Source: Terriglobia bacterium (GTDB lineage Bacteria > Acidobacteriota > Terriglobia > Terriglobales > Acidobacteriaceae). From it: a stretch of 33,205 bases of DNA. The stretch's first letter is position 1. Each line of letters opens with the position of its first letter. Location of the stretch: NCBI GenBank assembly GCA_020073105.1, contig JAIQFW010000027.1:1-33205 (forward strand), read 5' to 3'. This document shows positions 8,886 to 19,874 of this stretch, in pieces. Position numbers and translations under genes: made by a program. The notes under the pieces are model-generated. The model ran no database searches and was not told the DNA's origin. It saw only the letters and a program-made list of their open reading frames with translations.

Positions 8886-9352
8886 GGGCTCGGTCGAAGA
8901 TTGGTCACCACAAGCTTGAGCCCACGCTTCTGGCACGACGCGGCCAGGTCAGCCATCACGTCCCCATGTCCGTTGCGCCAGGGCGTGTTCTTGATGCTGT
9001 AAGCCGTGGTATCGGTCTGCCACATGCAGAATCCGCCGACATGCTTAGCAACAAAGACCATGTATTTGGCGCCAAGGGCCACGGCACAGTCCGCCCACTG
9101 GTCGGTATTGATATCCGGATTGATCGCTGACAGAGGAGTGGAAAGGTTGTCGCCTTCCGCATCCTGCCAGGTGTTCGGGGCGAAGTGTACGAACATGCCG
9201 ATCTCCAGATCTTGCCAGGCGAGCTGGTCGGGAGTGGGACGGGCCAGCACTGGCCCAGGAGGGCCGGCGAGCATCGCGTGCGCCAAGCTCCCGAAGCGCG
9301 AAAATCCAGTGGAAGCAACAGGAAGAGAAGACAGAAATGCGCGACGATTCAT
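8882..9352 (-). pseudogene. Alpha-L-fucosidase (GH29) N-terminal fragment
   Basis: From an ATG at 9352 the frame gives 156 residues. It starts with a twin-arginine-like signal (MNRRAFLSSLPVAS), followed by the start of a GH29 barrel: WQDLEIGMFVHFAPNTW, INTDQWADCAVALGAKY, VFVAKHVGGFCMW, NTPWRNGHGDVMADL. Full GH29 enzymes are about three times as long and carry the nucleophile Asp further on. Here the frame breaks off after KRGLKLVV and ends in NLRPSP-stop, exactly where it meets the 3' end of the TPR gene (4-base overlap). The catalytic machinery is therefore absent. The abrupt junction suggests a recombination or deletion end point rather than slow decay. Confidence 0.75.
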
Positions 9353-11855
<2,503 letters not shown>

Positions 11856-11869
<14 letters not shown>

Positions 11870-12953
11870 GTCGGTCCTGGTTTGTTTCCTGTTGACAGCA
11901 ACAATTGTGACTCATGCCCAGGGACCAACCGTTATTCCGCAAGTGCGCGCAAAGGACGCAGGCGACGGCAAGGTTACAGTTGTGGAGGTCGCGGCGCATT
12001 TTGTGACGGCGATACGGTTGCCGGAGCCGGTGAATTCAGTCGCTGTGGGCGACCCCGCATTGTTTCAGGTGGAGCACTCAGAACGCGAGCCACAACTGGT
12101 GTTGGTAAAAGCTCTCACGGAAAGAGCCGCAGAAACAAACTTGCTTATCTCGAGCATTCGCGGCCGACAGTTCAGCCTGCTTCTGATCAGCCGCGGAAGC
12201 GCGACCGGCCCAGACAAGGTGGATTTTCTTCTTCAGTACAAACCTGTCGCGAGTTTTCTGGTTGAGCCAGGAATTGTGCCCTTTCCATTGGTTGGTGAGA
12301 CAAGGGCGATCGCAAGAGATCAACCCGCACCAGTCACCACACTCAGCAACAACGCCGACGGAGAAGCAGCCAAGGCGCGAGTCGTGGCGACAAGTGTTTT
12401 TGCGTCTAGCGCCATGAACGCGCACCCGGAAGCGATGCCTCCGTATTCGCAACCCTTGTCTTTGGATGACCTGCTCGAACGCCAGGAGCATTCACCTCTG
12501 CCTGCCATGTACGGAGGGCGAATCGAGGGAGAGACAATCAAAGGGGACCGTCTACGCGTCGGAATCAGCGAGGTGATCGATGGCGGACAGCAAGTGATCG
12601 TGTTGTTCTCGGTTGTGAATACCAGCACACACGCGATCCTGCTCATGCCGCCACAGGTGCAGCTCGGCGGAAAGATTAAAACCGGCCGGATTGTTAAGCA
12701 TGATCGTTGGTCCACGGCGGAACAACTGGCCATCATCGATTTCCGCCTGAGCCGTCGACGTCTGGGGATTGGCAACCGTGCGGACGGGATCGTGGTCTTT
12801 GAGCGCCCACCCTACAAACAGGCGAACGAACAACTGTTTCTGCAGATGGCAGAGTCGGGCGCGGTTGATCGGCCCGCGCTTGCGCCTATCGGGTTCGGTG
12901 TCAGTTCACTTCGCCAGGAGGAAGCCCATGGAATCGCAGACACAAGAAACTGA
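11856..12953 (+). CDS. VirB9/TrbG-like protein (first copy) with Ig-like C-terminal half
   Basis: 365 residues from the ATG at 11856, preceded by GAGGTGGGAG. Residues 1-22 are a signal peptide (cleavage near THAQG). Residues 35-120 match the N-terminal domain of VirB9/TrbG outer-membrane-core proteins: TAIRLPEPVNSVAVGDPALF, LVLVKALTERAAETNLLI, then RQFSLLLIS. After a Pro/Ala-rich linker, residues about 230-345 form a beta-rich region (VIVLFSVVNTSTHAILLMPP, RLGIGNRADGIVVFERPP) that is not the usual VirB9 C-terminal domain. The same two-part plan occurs in the protein at 27426-28253. It should form the outer ring with VirB10, whose gene overlaps it by 26 bases. Family assignment is good for the N-terminal half only. 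Confidence 0.7.
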
Positions 12954-14364
12954 AAAACTCCGAGAGATCACCCCCGGGGGAGACCAGTCACGCGTTAGCG
13001 ACGGGGAACCAAATGCTGGAGAAGGTACGACACCTAGCGCACTCCAGAGTCTCCGTACCCTTCTCGACAAGGCCAGGCAGAACCAAAAACCCGTCGCGAG
13101 CCGACGTGAGTTGAGTCGCGACAGAAGCAAGTCTCTATTCCTGCTTGTGGGCGTGAGTGTCGCGCTATTGCTGGTATTTTTCGGACTGTTCTCGAATCCA
13201 AAGGGCCGCACCCTGCTGGCTGGGAACCGTGGCGGCGCCCCCAACCTCGGTCGTAAAATCACTCCAGGACAGGGTCAGAATGATGCCGCCAAGAGCGTGA
13301 CACCCGTCCTCAGTGCCGACCTCCGCCAAGGACAGAGTGGCACTACTTCAGAAGTGACGCCCGAAGAGGTGGGCCGGACCTCCCCACACTACGGGGAATT
13401 GCAGCAGTCCTCTTCGGGAAGCGCTGTTCCGCAAGAAAAGCCAACGCCCGGCACGTTAAGGACCCCCGGCAAATACGCGTTGAGCCAAATTGACTTTTCT
13501 GATCCTGCGGATGCGCAGGCCGCCAATATACCCAACCCGCTCCGGCTTCCTTCGGCTGATTCAGCAGCCGAACTGAAGAAACCATCGATGGTATTCGTTC
13601 GGACTGCGCAGGATGCGAAACCGGGCGTTCAAGTTCTTCACGCTGAACCCAATGCCTTGGCTCAGCTTCTCCAGGCCGGCACGAGATTGGTCGCTCGCCT
13701 AGAGGCCCCAGTGAGTTCAGCGGTGCCAGCGCCCGTGATAGCAGTGATCGAATACAGCTACGAGCATGACGGCGAGATTGTGATCCCGGCCGGTACGAGG
13801 GTGTTTGGAAAACTCTCCCATGTCACTCCATCCGGCTTCGTGGGTTTCCAGTTTGACCGAATCGAAACACCCGACGGAAATATCAAGAAGCTTGATGCCA
13901 CAGCCATGGACCTTAAGTTCGGTCCGCTCAAAGGAAACGTCTCCGGGAGGAACCGGGGCAACAATTTCCTCGTGCGTTCTCTAACCGGAATTGGAACCGT
14001 CGCTGCATACCTTGTCGGCGGACAGGGGACCACAGGATTCAACGGCGCGATTTCAGAGAATTCGCTGCTCCGGGAGCGGCTCGCAAACAATATTGGAGTG
14101 GCCGGTCAAGATGAAATCAACACGCTCGCAGCGAATCAAACGCTTGTGGTCACGGTGCCTGGGAACACGAGGTTCTACATCGTCGTGGAAAAAAGCAGCT
14201 CAGAACAACAGCCAGAAGCGCGGCTTGCGGGCGCCAACGCTACAGGTTTCTCTGCAGGCAAGGTCCCGACCCTCGAAGAACTGCGTGAGTTGATGCAACT
14301 CAAGAATGAACTGAACCAGATGTACCTACAAACCGGGTCGCAGCCAGCGCCGGCGCAGAATTGA
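12928..14364 (+). CDS. virB10: VirB10/TrbI-like protein spanning the envelope
   Basis: 478 residues from an ATG with AGGAGG 6 bases upstream. Residues 1-68 are cytoplasmic and polar, 69-89 form a single membrane helix (SLFLLVGVSVALLLVFFGLF), and a long Pro/Gly/Gln-rich stretch to about 245 crosses the periplasm. The C-terminal beta-barrel domain (about 255-435) is typical of TrbI/VirB10: LQAGTRLVARLEAPV, GEIVIPAGTRVFGKLS, VGFQFDRIETPDG, the antenna-like region around GNNFLVRSLTGIGTVAAYL, and NQTLVVTVPGNTRFYIVVE. In the family this protein links the inner-membrane ATPases to the outer-membrane pore. It lies directly after the VirB9-like gene, as in most type IV systems. Confidence 0.92.
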   Translation: MESQTQETEKLREITPGGDQSRVSDGEPNAGEGTTPSALQSLRTLLDKARQNQKPVASRRELSRDRSKSLFLLVGVSVALLLVFFGLFSNPKGRTLLAGNRGGAPNLGRKITPGQGQNDAAKSVTPVLSADLRQGQSGTTSEVTPEEVGRTSPHYGELQQSSSGSAVPQEKPTPGTLRTPGKYALSQIDFSDPADAQAANIPNPLRLPSADSAAELKKPSMVFVRTAQDAKPGVQVLHAEPNALAQLLQAGTRLVARLEAPVSSAVPAPVIAVIEYSYEHDGEIVIPAGTRVFGKLSHVTPSGFVGFQFDRIETPDGNIKKLDATAMDLKFGPLKGNVSGRNRGNNFLVRSLTGIGTVAAYLVGGQGTTGFNGAISENSLLRERLANNIGVAGQDEINTLAANQTLVVTVPGNTRFYIVVEKSSSEQQPEARLAGANATGFSAGKVPTLEELRELMQLKNELNQMYLQTGSQPAPAQN

Positions 14365-14378
14365 GAAAGCAAGGAACA

Positions 14379-14732
14379 GTGGAACCCAACTGGAGACCGC
14401 TGGAAGACAGGCTGGGCAAGTCACGTTGCGCTGGTTTCATGTTCATGGGCCGAGTGAATAGCATCAATCTGTACAAACACGGGATCAGTCGCACTTATCT
14501 CAATCTCGACGATGCGGGAAACTGTTTCGTTGCAGGCAATTGCGGGTGCTACATTCCCTCAGATTTTGACCAGGAACTTGCCAAGCTGGAACAGTGTCTA
14601 AGGGGCCTGCAGGCGACACTAGAAACGCCGTACGATGCGCTTTTCATAGCACGAAAACGAACGGTTCTCAGGCAAGAAGGGATTCGCTTGCTGACGTTTC
14701 TAATCGATCCCGAAGAAGTCACGATTCAATAG
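14379..14732 (+). CDS. Small protein of unknown function after virB10
   Basis: I chose the GTG at 14379 (AAGGAA 5 bases upstream), giving 117 residues; a TTG at 14361 would add 6. No signal peptide or membrane helix is visible. The middle reads YLNLDDAGNCFVAGNCGCYI, a beta-strand-rich piece with three Cys. A helical part follows (DFDQELAKLEQCLRGLQATL) and the protein ends in a hydrophobic strand. The length, good ribosome site and tight spacing to virB10 make it a real gene. I do not recognise the family. It is the last gene before the terminator at 14805, so it belongs to the first secretion unit. Confidence 0.6.
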   Translation: MEPNWRPLEDRLGKSRCAGFMFMGRVNSINLYKHGISRTYLNLDDAGNCFVAGNCGCYIPSDFDQELAKLEQCLRGLQATLETPYDALFIARKRTVLRQEGIRLLTFLIDPEEVTIQ

Positions 14733-14804
14733 GCAGTTCAGCCAGGACAGTCGGACGTCCAAGAATCTGGACTCTACTATTCGACAGTAAAGTGAGCTAA
14801 AGTA

Positions 14805-14830
14805 AGCCATCAGAAGGATGGCTGTTTTTT
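14805..14830 (+). terminator. Rho-independent terminator after the first secretion unit
   Basis: The stem AGCCATC/GATGGCT (7 bp, loop AGAAG) is followed directly by GTTTTTT. It lies 72 bases after the stop of the 117-residue protein gene and shows that the genes from moxR to here form one transcription unit. Confidence 0.85.
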
Positions 14831-14995
14831 ATGCCGTACTGGGCGGACTGGCTGGACTATTTCGGTGCCGATGCTGTAGGCAGACTAATAGGCCTCTGGG
14901 TCAGACTTTGCCTATTGCCGTTCCGAATGGTTTCTCGTTCATTGGCGGGCAACCCGAAATCTCCTATAGCCGTGCGCCGAACCATCTCCCGATGA
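14831..14995 (+). CDS. Possible 54-residue hydrophobic peptide (doubtful)
   Basis: An ATG directly after the terminator T-run opens a 54-codon frame, beginning MPYWADWLDYFGADAVGRL, then a hydrophobic segment (IGLWVRLCLLPFRMV) and a basic tail (RRTISR). Such a peptide could sit in the membrane. There is no proper ribosome site, and transcripts from upstream should stop just before it, so it may be chance. The 481-base gap 14733-15213 otherwise holds only the terminator, an inverted repeat and a promoter. Confidence 0.2.
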   Translation: MPYWADWLDYFGADAVGRLIGLWVRLCLLPFRMVSRSLAGNPKSPIAVRRTISR

Positions 14996-15085
14996 CGCAC
15001 CATCTCCATCCCACCAAGTAGCTCTTCGCACATTCCCAATCGAAACGGTCTGACTACACTCTCCCTCAGCTTGCTCAGCCGTTCT

Positions 15086-15102
15086 TCCGAAAATCTTTCG
15101 GA
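15086..15102. promoter_or_regulatory. Inverted repeat just upstream of the pilin-operon promoter
   Basis: TCCGAAA-ATC-TTTCGGA, a perfect 7-bp inverted repeat with a 3-base centre, ends 7 bases before the TTGACA at 15110. The position suits an activator or repressor site. A related repeat with the same core (CCGAAA...TTTCGG) precedes the polymerase gene at 24382-24410, but its spacing is different. Confidence 0.4.
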
Positions 15103-15109
15103 CCGTCGT

Positions 15110-15138
15110 TTGACAGGAATTCATTTTGATCCTACTTT
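15110..15138 (+). promoter_or_regulatory. Sigma70-like promoter for the pilin/VirB operon
   Basis: TTGACA at 15110-15115 is a perfect -35 box. After 17 bases comes TACTTT at 15133-15138, a moderate -10 box. It lies about 75 bases before the VirB2-like start, after the terminator of the previous unit, exactly where a promoter is needed. Confidence 0.6.
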
Positions 15139-15213
15139 CCACGCGCGTCGATCGTTCTTCGGATCGGTTCAAAAGCGCATTCGAGGCGACGAGCAGAAAG
15201 GAGGACACAGCCG

Positions 15214-15573
15214 ATGAAATTCCAAGTCGATGTGAATGGAAGAAAAGTCTGGGCGCGGCTCGCTCTTGCGTTTCTCGTGATCGCACAGTTCGCGTGGGCG
15301 CAGAACCTGGGCTCTGCTCCGGCTTCGAACGTGGCCGTTCAGGGGCAGACGGGCGCGCAACCAGAGGGTGCTTTTCTGAACTTCATCAACTGGGTCGGGA
15401 ACGTCATCGCTCCCGTGGGAGCCGGCGGCGCGGTCCTGGGCGCCGTTGTCTCCTGGCTGACAGGACGTGGTTTTGGGCGCTGGCTGTTCGCCGCCGCCGC
15501 TCTTTTGGCCATTTCTGGCGTTACGCGGCTCATCGAGTTCTGGATCACGAACGGAACTGGTGGCGTGACGTAG
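15214..15573 (+). CDS. VirB2/TrbC-like pilin precursor (one module)
   Basis: 119 residues from an ATG preceded by AAAGGAGG. Residues 1-30 form a long signal sequence (WARLALAFLVIAQFAWAQ, cleaved near AWAQ), as in VirB2/TrbC pilins. The mature part has the two-helix hairpin of the family: helix 1 about 58-82 with NWVGNVIAP (59-67), a polar turn around TGRGFGRW, and helix 2 about 90-108, ending RLIEFW and a Gly-rich tail NGTGGV. Mature length (about 88 residues) is usual for a pilin. The next two genes repeat the same module three and two times, so this is probably the true pilus subunit and the others its derivatives. Confidence 0.78.
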   Translation: MKFQVDVNGRKVWARLALAFLVIAQFAWAQNLGSAPASNVAVQGQTGAQPEGAFLNFINWVGNVIAPVGAGGAVLGAVVSWLTGRGFGRWLFAAAALLAISGVTRLIEFWITNGTGGVT

Positions 15574-15676
15574 CGAAACAACTGCAGAAGACGTGCAGGC
15601 AGCCTGCGGTGCTTTCGGATCGATGGCTGCCTGCGCAAGAACCCATGAGACGAGTAATCCGTCGAGATTCGAAGCG

Positions 15677-16339
15677 ATGCCAACGCCGCAATTACTGAAT
15701 GACGTCATTTCGTTGCTGCTCCTGCTGGCTCCATCGGCAGCCCTGTTGTCACTGGTACTGGCCGGGGTCGCCTTACGACATGACGGAACAACTGCATTTG
15801 CGATTGGTGGGAACTTCACGAAATGGATGTTCTGGGCAGTAGTGTTTCTTACGCTACAGCCGCTCCTGACCTGGTTTTCATCATTCGGAATCGCTCTGCC
15901 TCTGCCGAGTGGAGGGATCAGTACGCCATGGATTGCCAGCATTCAATCCGACATCGCTTCCTTCGCCACCAATTTCGTCGTGGGACGAATCGTACCCATA
16001 CTTGCCGCGTTCTTCGTGCTGCGCGCAATTCTGGATGCAGCAGTCGGCGAGACACCGCTCACGTCCATTGTCGCCGCCATGTTCTTGCTGGGCATTCAGA
16101 CGACCTTCACGCTGATTCAGGGCTACAACACGCAAACGCAGTACGCCACCGCCGATGTGCTCGACAGCCTATGGAACCACTTAGTTGGAACGATCATGCC
16201 GATCGCCGCAATTCTGGCCCTGGTCGGAGCAATCTGGAACTTTGCCACACGGAAACCATTCATGGGTCTCGTAGCCGTCGCACTGGCGCTCTTGTGCGTA
16301 TCCGGCATCTGGCAGCTCGTGCTCACGATGATGTCCTAG
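15677..16339 (+). CDS. Membrane protein made of about three VirB2-like modules
   Basis: 220 residues from ATG 15677; GTG 15593 or ATG 15623 would also be in frame, and no ribosome site decides between them. Six or so membrane helices group into three units, each with a hydrophobic helix holding a Pro then Ala (LAPSAALLSLV about 17; IVPILAAFFVL about 106; IMPIAAILALV about 173), a short polar turn with Gly or charge, and a second helix. The third unit (165-218) aligns well with the pilin next door: LVGTIMPIAAILALVGAI against WVGNVIAPVGAGGAVLGAV, and LLCVSGIWQLV against LLAISGVTRLI. The first unit is the weakest match. It may be a fused-pilin platform or minor component; I know of no characterised homologue. 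Confidence 0.6.
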   Translation: MPTPQLLNDVISLLLLLAPSAALLSLVLAGVALRHDGTTAFAIGGNFTKWMFWAVVFLTLQPLLTWFSSFGIALPLPSGGISTPWIASIQSDIASFATNFVVGRIVPILAAFFVLRAILDAAVGETPLTSIVAAMFLLGIQTTFTLIQGYNTQTQYATADVLDSLWNHLVGTIMPIAAILALVGAIWNFATRKPFMGLVAVALALLCVSGIWQLVLTMMS

Positions 16340-16348
16340 GAATCTGAG

Positions 16349-16816
16349 ATGAACTTTTCGCAAATGTCATTCGACAACGGGATCCTGCATCTGGCGAACT
16401 GGACCGGAAACGTGATCATGCCAACGATTGCGGCGGTGTTCATCATTGCGGCAATCCTCCAGTTCTCAAGGGGACAGGAATTCTCCCACAGCATGTACGG
16501 GGCACTGGCGTGCCTGATGGTCTCCGGACTCGCGCGCGCTCTCGAAACTTTCGCATCGCAGAGGGCGTGGAACAACCCGGACGTTTATTGGCTGGCCCTA
16601 GTGACGACGATCAATTGGGTCGGCAATGTGATTCTTCCGCTATATGCGGCAGCGCAGGTGGGAATCGGAGCGCTGCGAATCGGGATGTTTTCCTACATCC
16701 ATCCCACAAGTAGTTGGATGCGCCACTTTCTTGCCGCTGGGCTCTGCCTGATGGTGTCGGGATTGCTTCGCCTGGCGGAATTCTTTGTGATTCAGGGAAC
16801 GGCCGGAGTCCGTTGA
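16349..16816 (+). CDS. Membrane protein made of two VirB2-like modules
   Basis: 155 residues, ATG 9 bases after the previous stop, AGGA upstream. There is no cleavable signal peptide. Two halves repeat each other and the pilin at 15214: NWTGNVIMP (17-25) and NWVGNVILP (89-97) begin helix 1, and CLMVSGLARALETF (55-68) and CLMVSGLLRLAEFF (133-146) form helix 2. The C-terminus QGTAGV matches the pilin tail NGTGGV. Such clear internal duplication suggests gene fusion of two pilin copies. In the complex it could cap or anchor the pilus, or hold subunits in the membrane. This is inference; the duplication itself is directly visible. Confidence 0.72.
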   Translation: MNFSQMSFDNGILHLANWTGNVIMPTIAAVFIIAAILQFSRGQEFSHSMYGALACLMVSGLARALETFASQRAWNNPDVYWLALVTTINWVGNVILPLYAAAQVGIGALRIGMFSYIHPTSSWMRHFLAAGLCLMVSGLLRLAEFFVIQGTAGVR

Positions 16817-16831
16817 TGAGGAGGAACCGCA

Positions 16832-17161
16832 ATGGCCTTGGATGTAACACCCGTCTATCGGAACCTTCGCACGAGGGTGACTTTTGTCGGCCTGGAAGCG
16901 GAGGACCTGTTCGCCATTCTGGCCGTGGCCGTGTTGATGAACATCTTCGGAAGATTCCTCAATCGGGAGATGTTCCGTTTGCCCATGAACATGGTGCTGC
17001 AATACGTCGTTCCGATTCTGAGCGTGCCCGCTTTGATGCTGTTCAAGTATGGCAAGCAACGTGGGTATCTCCTCGACTGGGTGATGTTCCACACCAAGCC
17101 GCATGTCTACTCGGCACTGGAGCGGGACCGCGAACTGGTGCGGGAGTACTTGAAGGACTAA
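16832..17161 (+). CDS. virB3: VirB3/TrbD-like inner-membrane protein
   Basis: 109 residues after a strong AGGAGG. The start LDVTPVYRNLRTRVTFVGLE is the usual VirB3 opening (a short N-terminal stretch before a membrane hairpin). Helices lie at about 27-43 and 60-75. The tail is charged, with a WVMFHTKPH segment and an acidic/basic end (ERDRELVREYLKD). Position directly before virB4, 12 bases apart, is the standard order. In the family VirB3 assembles with VirB4 at the base of the channel. Confidence 0.78.
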   Translation: MALDVTPVYRNLRTRVTFVGLEAEDLFAILAVAVLMNIFGRFLNREMFRLPMNMVLQYVVPILSVPALMLFKYGKQRGYLLDWVMFHTKPHVYSALERDRELVREYLKD

Positions 17162-17173
17162 GGAAGGACAGCA

Positions 17174-19873
17174 ATGCCACTAACGGTCCAAGAGCATAAC
17201 GCGTCGCTGGCACAACCTCCGTTGTGCGAGCAACTGAAGGTGCGCGACATCACTGACAACCTGTTCGTGCAACTGAACGGCTCCTTTGTCGCCGGATATA
17301 CGGTCAGCGGAATCACTTCGTACTACGCAAGCGATGAGGAACGAAACCGCACCAAGCTCTCACTGGAGGCCCTGGTGCGATCTCTCCCGGAGCGCTCGAT
17401 GCGGATGCAGGTTCGGTTCGAAATCGCGGAGGGAACGGGAGATCTGATTGCGCGCTACAACCGCGAGCAGCGGAATCCGAGTCCAGTTTTGCAGGCCTTG
17501 GATCGTGAGCAGTCCGATGCATGGTTGAAAAGAGATTCAGACGGCTTCTACCTTCGTCATCTTCTCCACTTCTACTTCGCGTGGGACCCGAGGGCCCATC
17601 ACCAAACACCTGACCTTGAGTGGAAGAGGAAGATGCGTAGTAGCAGCTTCGGCGTCTCCGCAATGAAATGCATCGAACGTGGCCGCCGCGAACATGAGAA
17701 CCTTCTGGCAGAGTTCCGCAGCCTCATGTCCGGCGTCGAAGCTACGCTGCAATCGACGGGCATGAAGATCGCACGCCTGTCGGACGATGAGCTGTTCCTC
17801 GAAATCAAGAGGGCCCTCCACCCACTGGGAAATGATCGTGTCCCCTACCGACGCCCGGAGTCGTCGATCTTCTATCAGAGCGCCCGCAGTCAGATTGCGA
17901 ACGTAAACATCGAGGATGAGCTAGATGAGTACATGAAAGTAGGCGGTCTGCTCTATTCCTTTGTGACCCTGAAAGACCTGCCGGACACTACGTTTCCCGG
18001 CGTGCTGCGCGAACTTGTGGTTCTGGATTTTCCGCTCGTGATCAATGCAGAGGTCGTTCTTCCGGACCAGGCCAAGGCAGTCAAGCAATACAAGAGCCGC
18101 CTCCGCAAAATGACCGCTGCGCAGAAAGACATGCATGGCGGCTTCCGGCTCAATGTCGATGCCCAAGTCGCAGAACATCAACTGATCAAGGTTCTTCAAG
18201 ACCTAATTTCCAGTTCTCTGAAATCCTGCCAGATGAGCCTCACCATCGCCGTCCGCACTGCCCGGCCTGCTTGCAATCGAACGGAAGCGGAACAGGCGGA
18301 ACGCATCCTTGCCGACCGCAGGCAGAGGGTCCTGCACGCGATCACACGGATGAACGGAGCTCGCGGGATCTTCGAGACGCTGGCGCAAAAGCGCTTCTTC
18401 TTTTCCAGTTTGCCGGGCCAGGGAGAGGCAAACAAACGCGAACAGGACGTGCTGACACTGCATGCGGCTGACCTTTTGCCGGTGGAGATGCCGTGGAGCG
18501 GCACGCGCAACTCACCTTTGATGTTATTCGAGACCCCGTATCGTCAACTGATCCCTTTCTCGCCTTTCGATTCGAGTCTGGGCGATGCCAACCAGCTCAT
18601 CATGGCGAAGAGCGGAGGCGGCAAGACTTTCATGACGCAGGGTTTTCTGCTCATGATGGCTCGGGCGAAGCCCTTGATCTCGATCCTGGAGAGAGGCGGC
18701 TCCTACGAACCGCTTGTGGAGTTGATGGGTGGGCGGGTCATCAACGTCGACCTCGATGGCCGGGAGACGCTGAATCCCTGGGATTTGCCGCCCGGAGAAA
18801 CAGTACCCAGCAATGAGAAAACCGCCTTCCTCAAGAATCTGACACGGCACATGATCGGCGATAGCCCAGGGGCAGACACGGCGCTCCTGGACAACGTCCT
18901 TACTGACGCGATCCCGAGCGTCTATAAGCGCTGCGCTATTCGCTATTCGAATCCGATTCCGACGTTCAACGACCTGCGCGAAGAACTGGCAAATTGGCGT
19001 GATGCGGAAAAGATGCAACGCACCATGGACGAAGCCCATCTCGCCGCGATCAAGCTCCGTTCGTGGACGGGAGAAGGCGGTATCTACGCGAATCTCTTTG
19101 ACCGGCCAACCACAATGCGCCTGGATAGCGATTCGCTGTTCTTCAACGTGGAAGGCCTGAGTTCCGATCCGCGGCTCGAAACAGCGATGAGCATGCTGAT
19201 CGCGACCGCGATGGCGGCGAGAGCTACCGGAAAGACCGGGCAACCAAGCATCACCGTGCTTGATGAATGCTGGTTCTTGCTGGACTCGCCGGCATTGGCT
19301 CCTGAAGTTGTGCAGTTGTTCCGGACCGCCCGCAAGAGGAACTCGAGTGTCTGGGGAATCAGCCAGACTGTGGAGGACTTCGTCGGGACAGAATCTCAGC
19401 CTCGGATGCATGGTCCGGGAATTCTCAAGAACACCAGCACGAAGATTATCGGACAGCAGCCGGGGGATGTCAGTGCGCTCGTCAATCATCTATACCTAAA
19501 CCCGGTTGCAGTCGGCCAGGTCAAGGAATTTGGCGCGCCAAGGAAAGGGCGGAGCGCGGAAGTGCTGCTGGTTATCGGGGAAAAGGCGGAGACGACGCAG
19601 ACCATCCGCATCGTGCCAACGCCACTGTCTTACTGGATCTGCACGACGTTTCCACGCGAGCGGAAATATCGCACTTGGTTTCTGCGAGAACATCGCGGTC
19701 CTCCGCTGTTGGAGAGTTACCAGGAACTCGCCAAGAAATTCCCGCAAGGTCTTTCGGACGTCGCTCCACTGCCAGAAGAATTGTCAGGCGCCGTAGTAGA
19801 TCCTGTCGTTGTGCGGGGTGACGGTCCGGCACGGGCAGTGGCCGGGGAACGTAAAGGGATTGGGAGATCATGA
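17174..19873 (+). CDS. virB4: VirB4/TrbE-like secretion ATPase
   Basis: 899 residues, AAGGA upstream. The N-terminal half (to about 440) is the CagE/TrbE-VirB4 domain that contacts the membrane components. The ATPase half has Walker A AKSGGGKT (478-485), a VirB4-type GRVINVDLDGRETLNPWDL segment, Walker B SITVLDECWFLL (D697, E698) and the motif FRTARKRNSSVWGISQTVEDF, typical of VirB4/TraC proteins. It drives pilus assembly and substrate transport at the inner membrane. Length is slightly above the usual 800 or so. It is flanked by VirB3-like and VirB5-like genes, only 1 base from the latter. The single clearest marker of a type IV secretion system here. Confidence 0.95.
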   Translation: MPLTVQEHNASLAQPPLCEQLKVRDITDNLFVQLNGSFVAGYTVSGITSYYASDEERNRTKLSLEALVRSLPERSMRMQVRFEIAEGTGDLIARYNREQRNPSPVLQALDREQSDAWLKRDSDGFYLRHLLHFYFAWDPRAHHQTPDLEWKRKMRSSSFGVSAMKCIERGRREHENLLAEFRSLMSGVEATLQSTGMKIARLSDDELFLEIKRALHPLGNDRVPYRRPESSIFYQSARSQIANVNIEDELDEYMKVGGLLYSFVTLKDLPDTTFPGVLRELVVLDFPLVINAEVVLPDQAKAVKQYKSRLRKMTAAQKDMHGGFRLNVDAQVAEHQLIKVLQDLISSSLKSCQMSLTIAVRTARPACNRTEAEQAERILADRRQRVLHAITRMNGARGIFETLAQKRFFFSSLPGQGEANKREQDVLTLHAADLLPVEMPWSGTRNSPLMLFETPYRQLIPFSPFDSSLGDANQLIMAKSGGGKTFMTQGFLLMMARAKPLISILERGGSYEPLVELMGGRVINVDLDGRETLNPWDLPPGETVPSNEKTAFLKNLTRHMIGDSPGADTALLDNVLTDAIPSVYKRCAIRYSNPIPTFNDLREELANWRDAEKMQRTMDEAHLAAIKLRSWTGEGGIYANLFDRPTTMRLDSDSLFFNVEGLSSDPRLETAMSMLIATAMAARATGKTGQPSITVLDECWFLLDSPALAPEVVQLFRTARKRNSSVWGISQTVEDFVGTESQPRMHGPGILKNTSTKIIGQQPGDVSALVNHLYLNPVAVGQVKEFGAPRKGRSAEVLLVIGEKAETTQTIRIVPTPLSYWICTTFPRERKYRTWFLREHRGPPLLESYQELAKKFPQGLSDVAPLPEELSGAVVDPVVVRGDGPARAVAGERKGIGRS

Positions 19874-19874
19874 T

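Noticed and set aside
15126-15698. Plus-strand frame of 190 codons over the pilin gene
   Set aside because: Arg/Ser/Gly-rich shadow; the pilin frame inside it has a perfect ribosome site, signal peptide and family motifs.
18524-19489. Minus-strand frame of 321 codons inside virB4
   Set aside because: Antisense to the highly conserved ATPase domain of virB4, no motif of its own.
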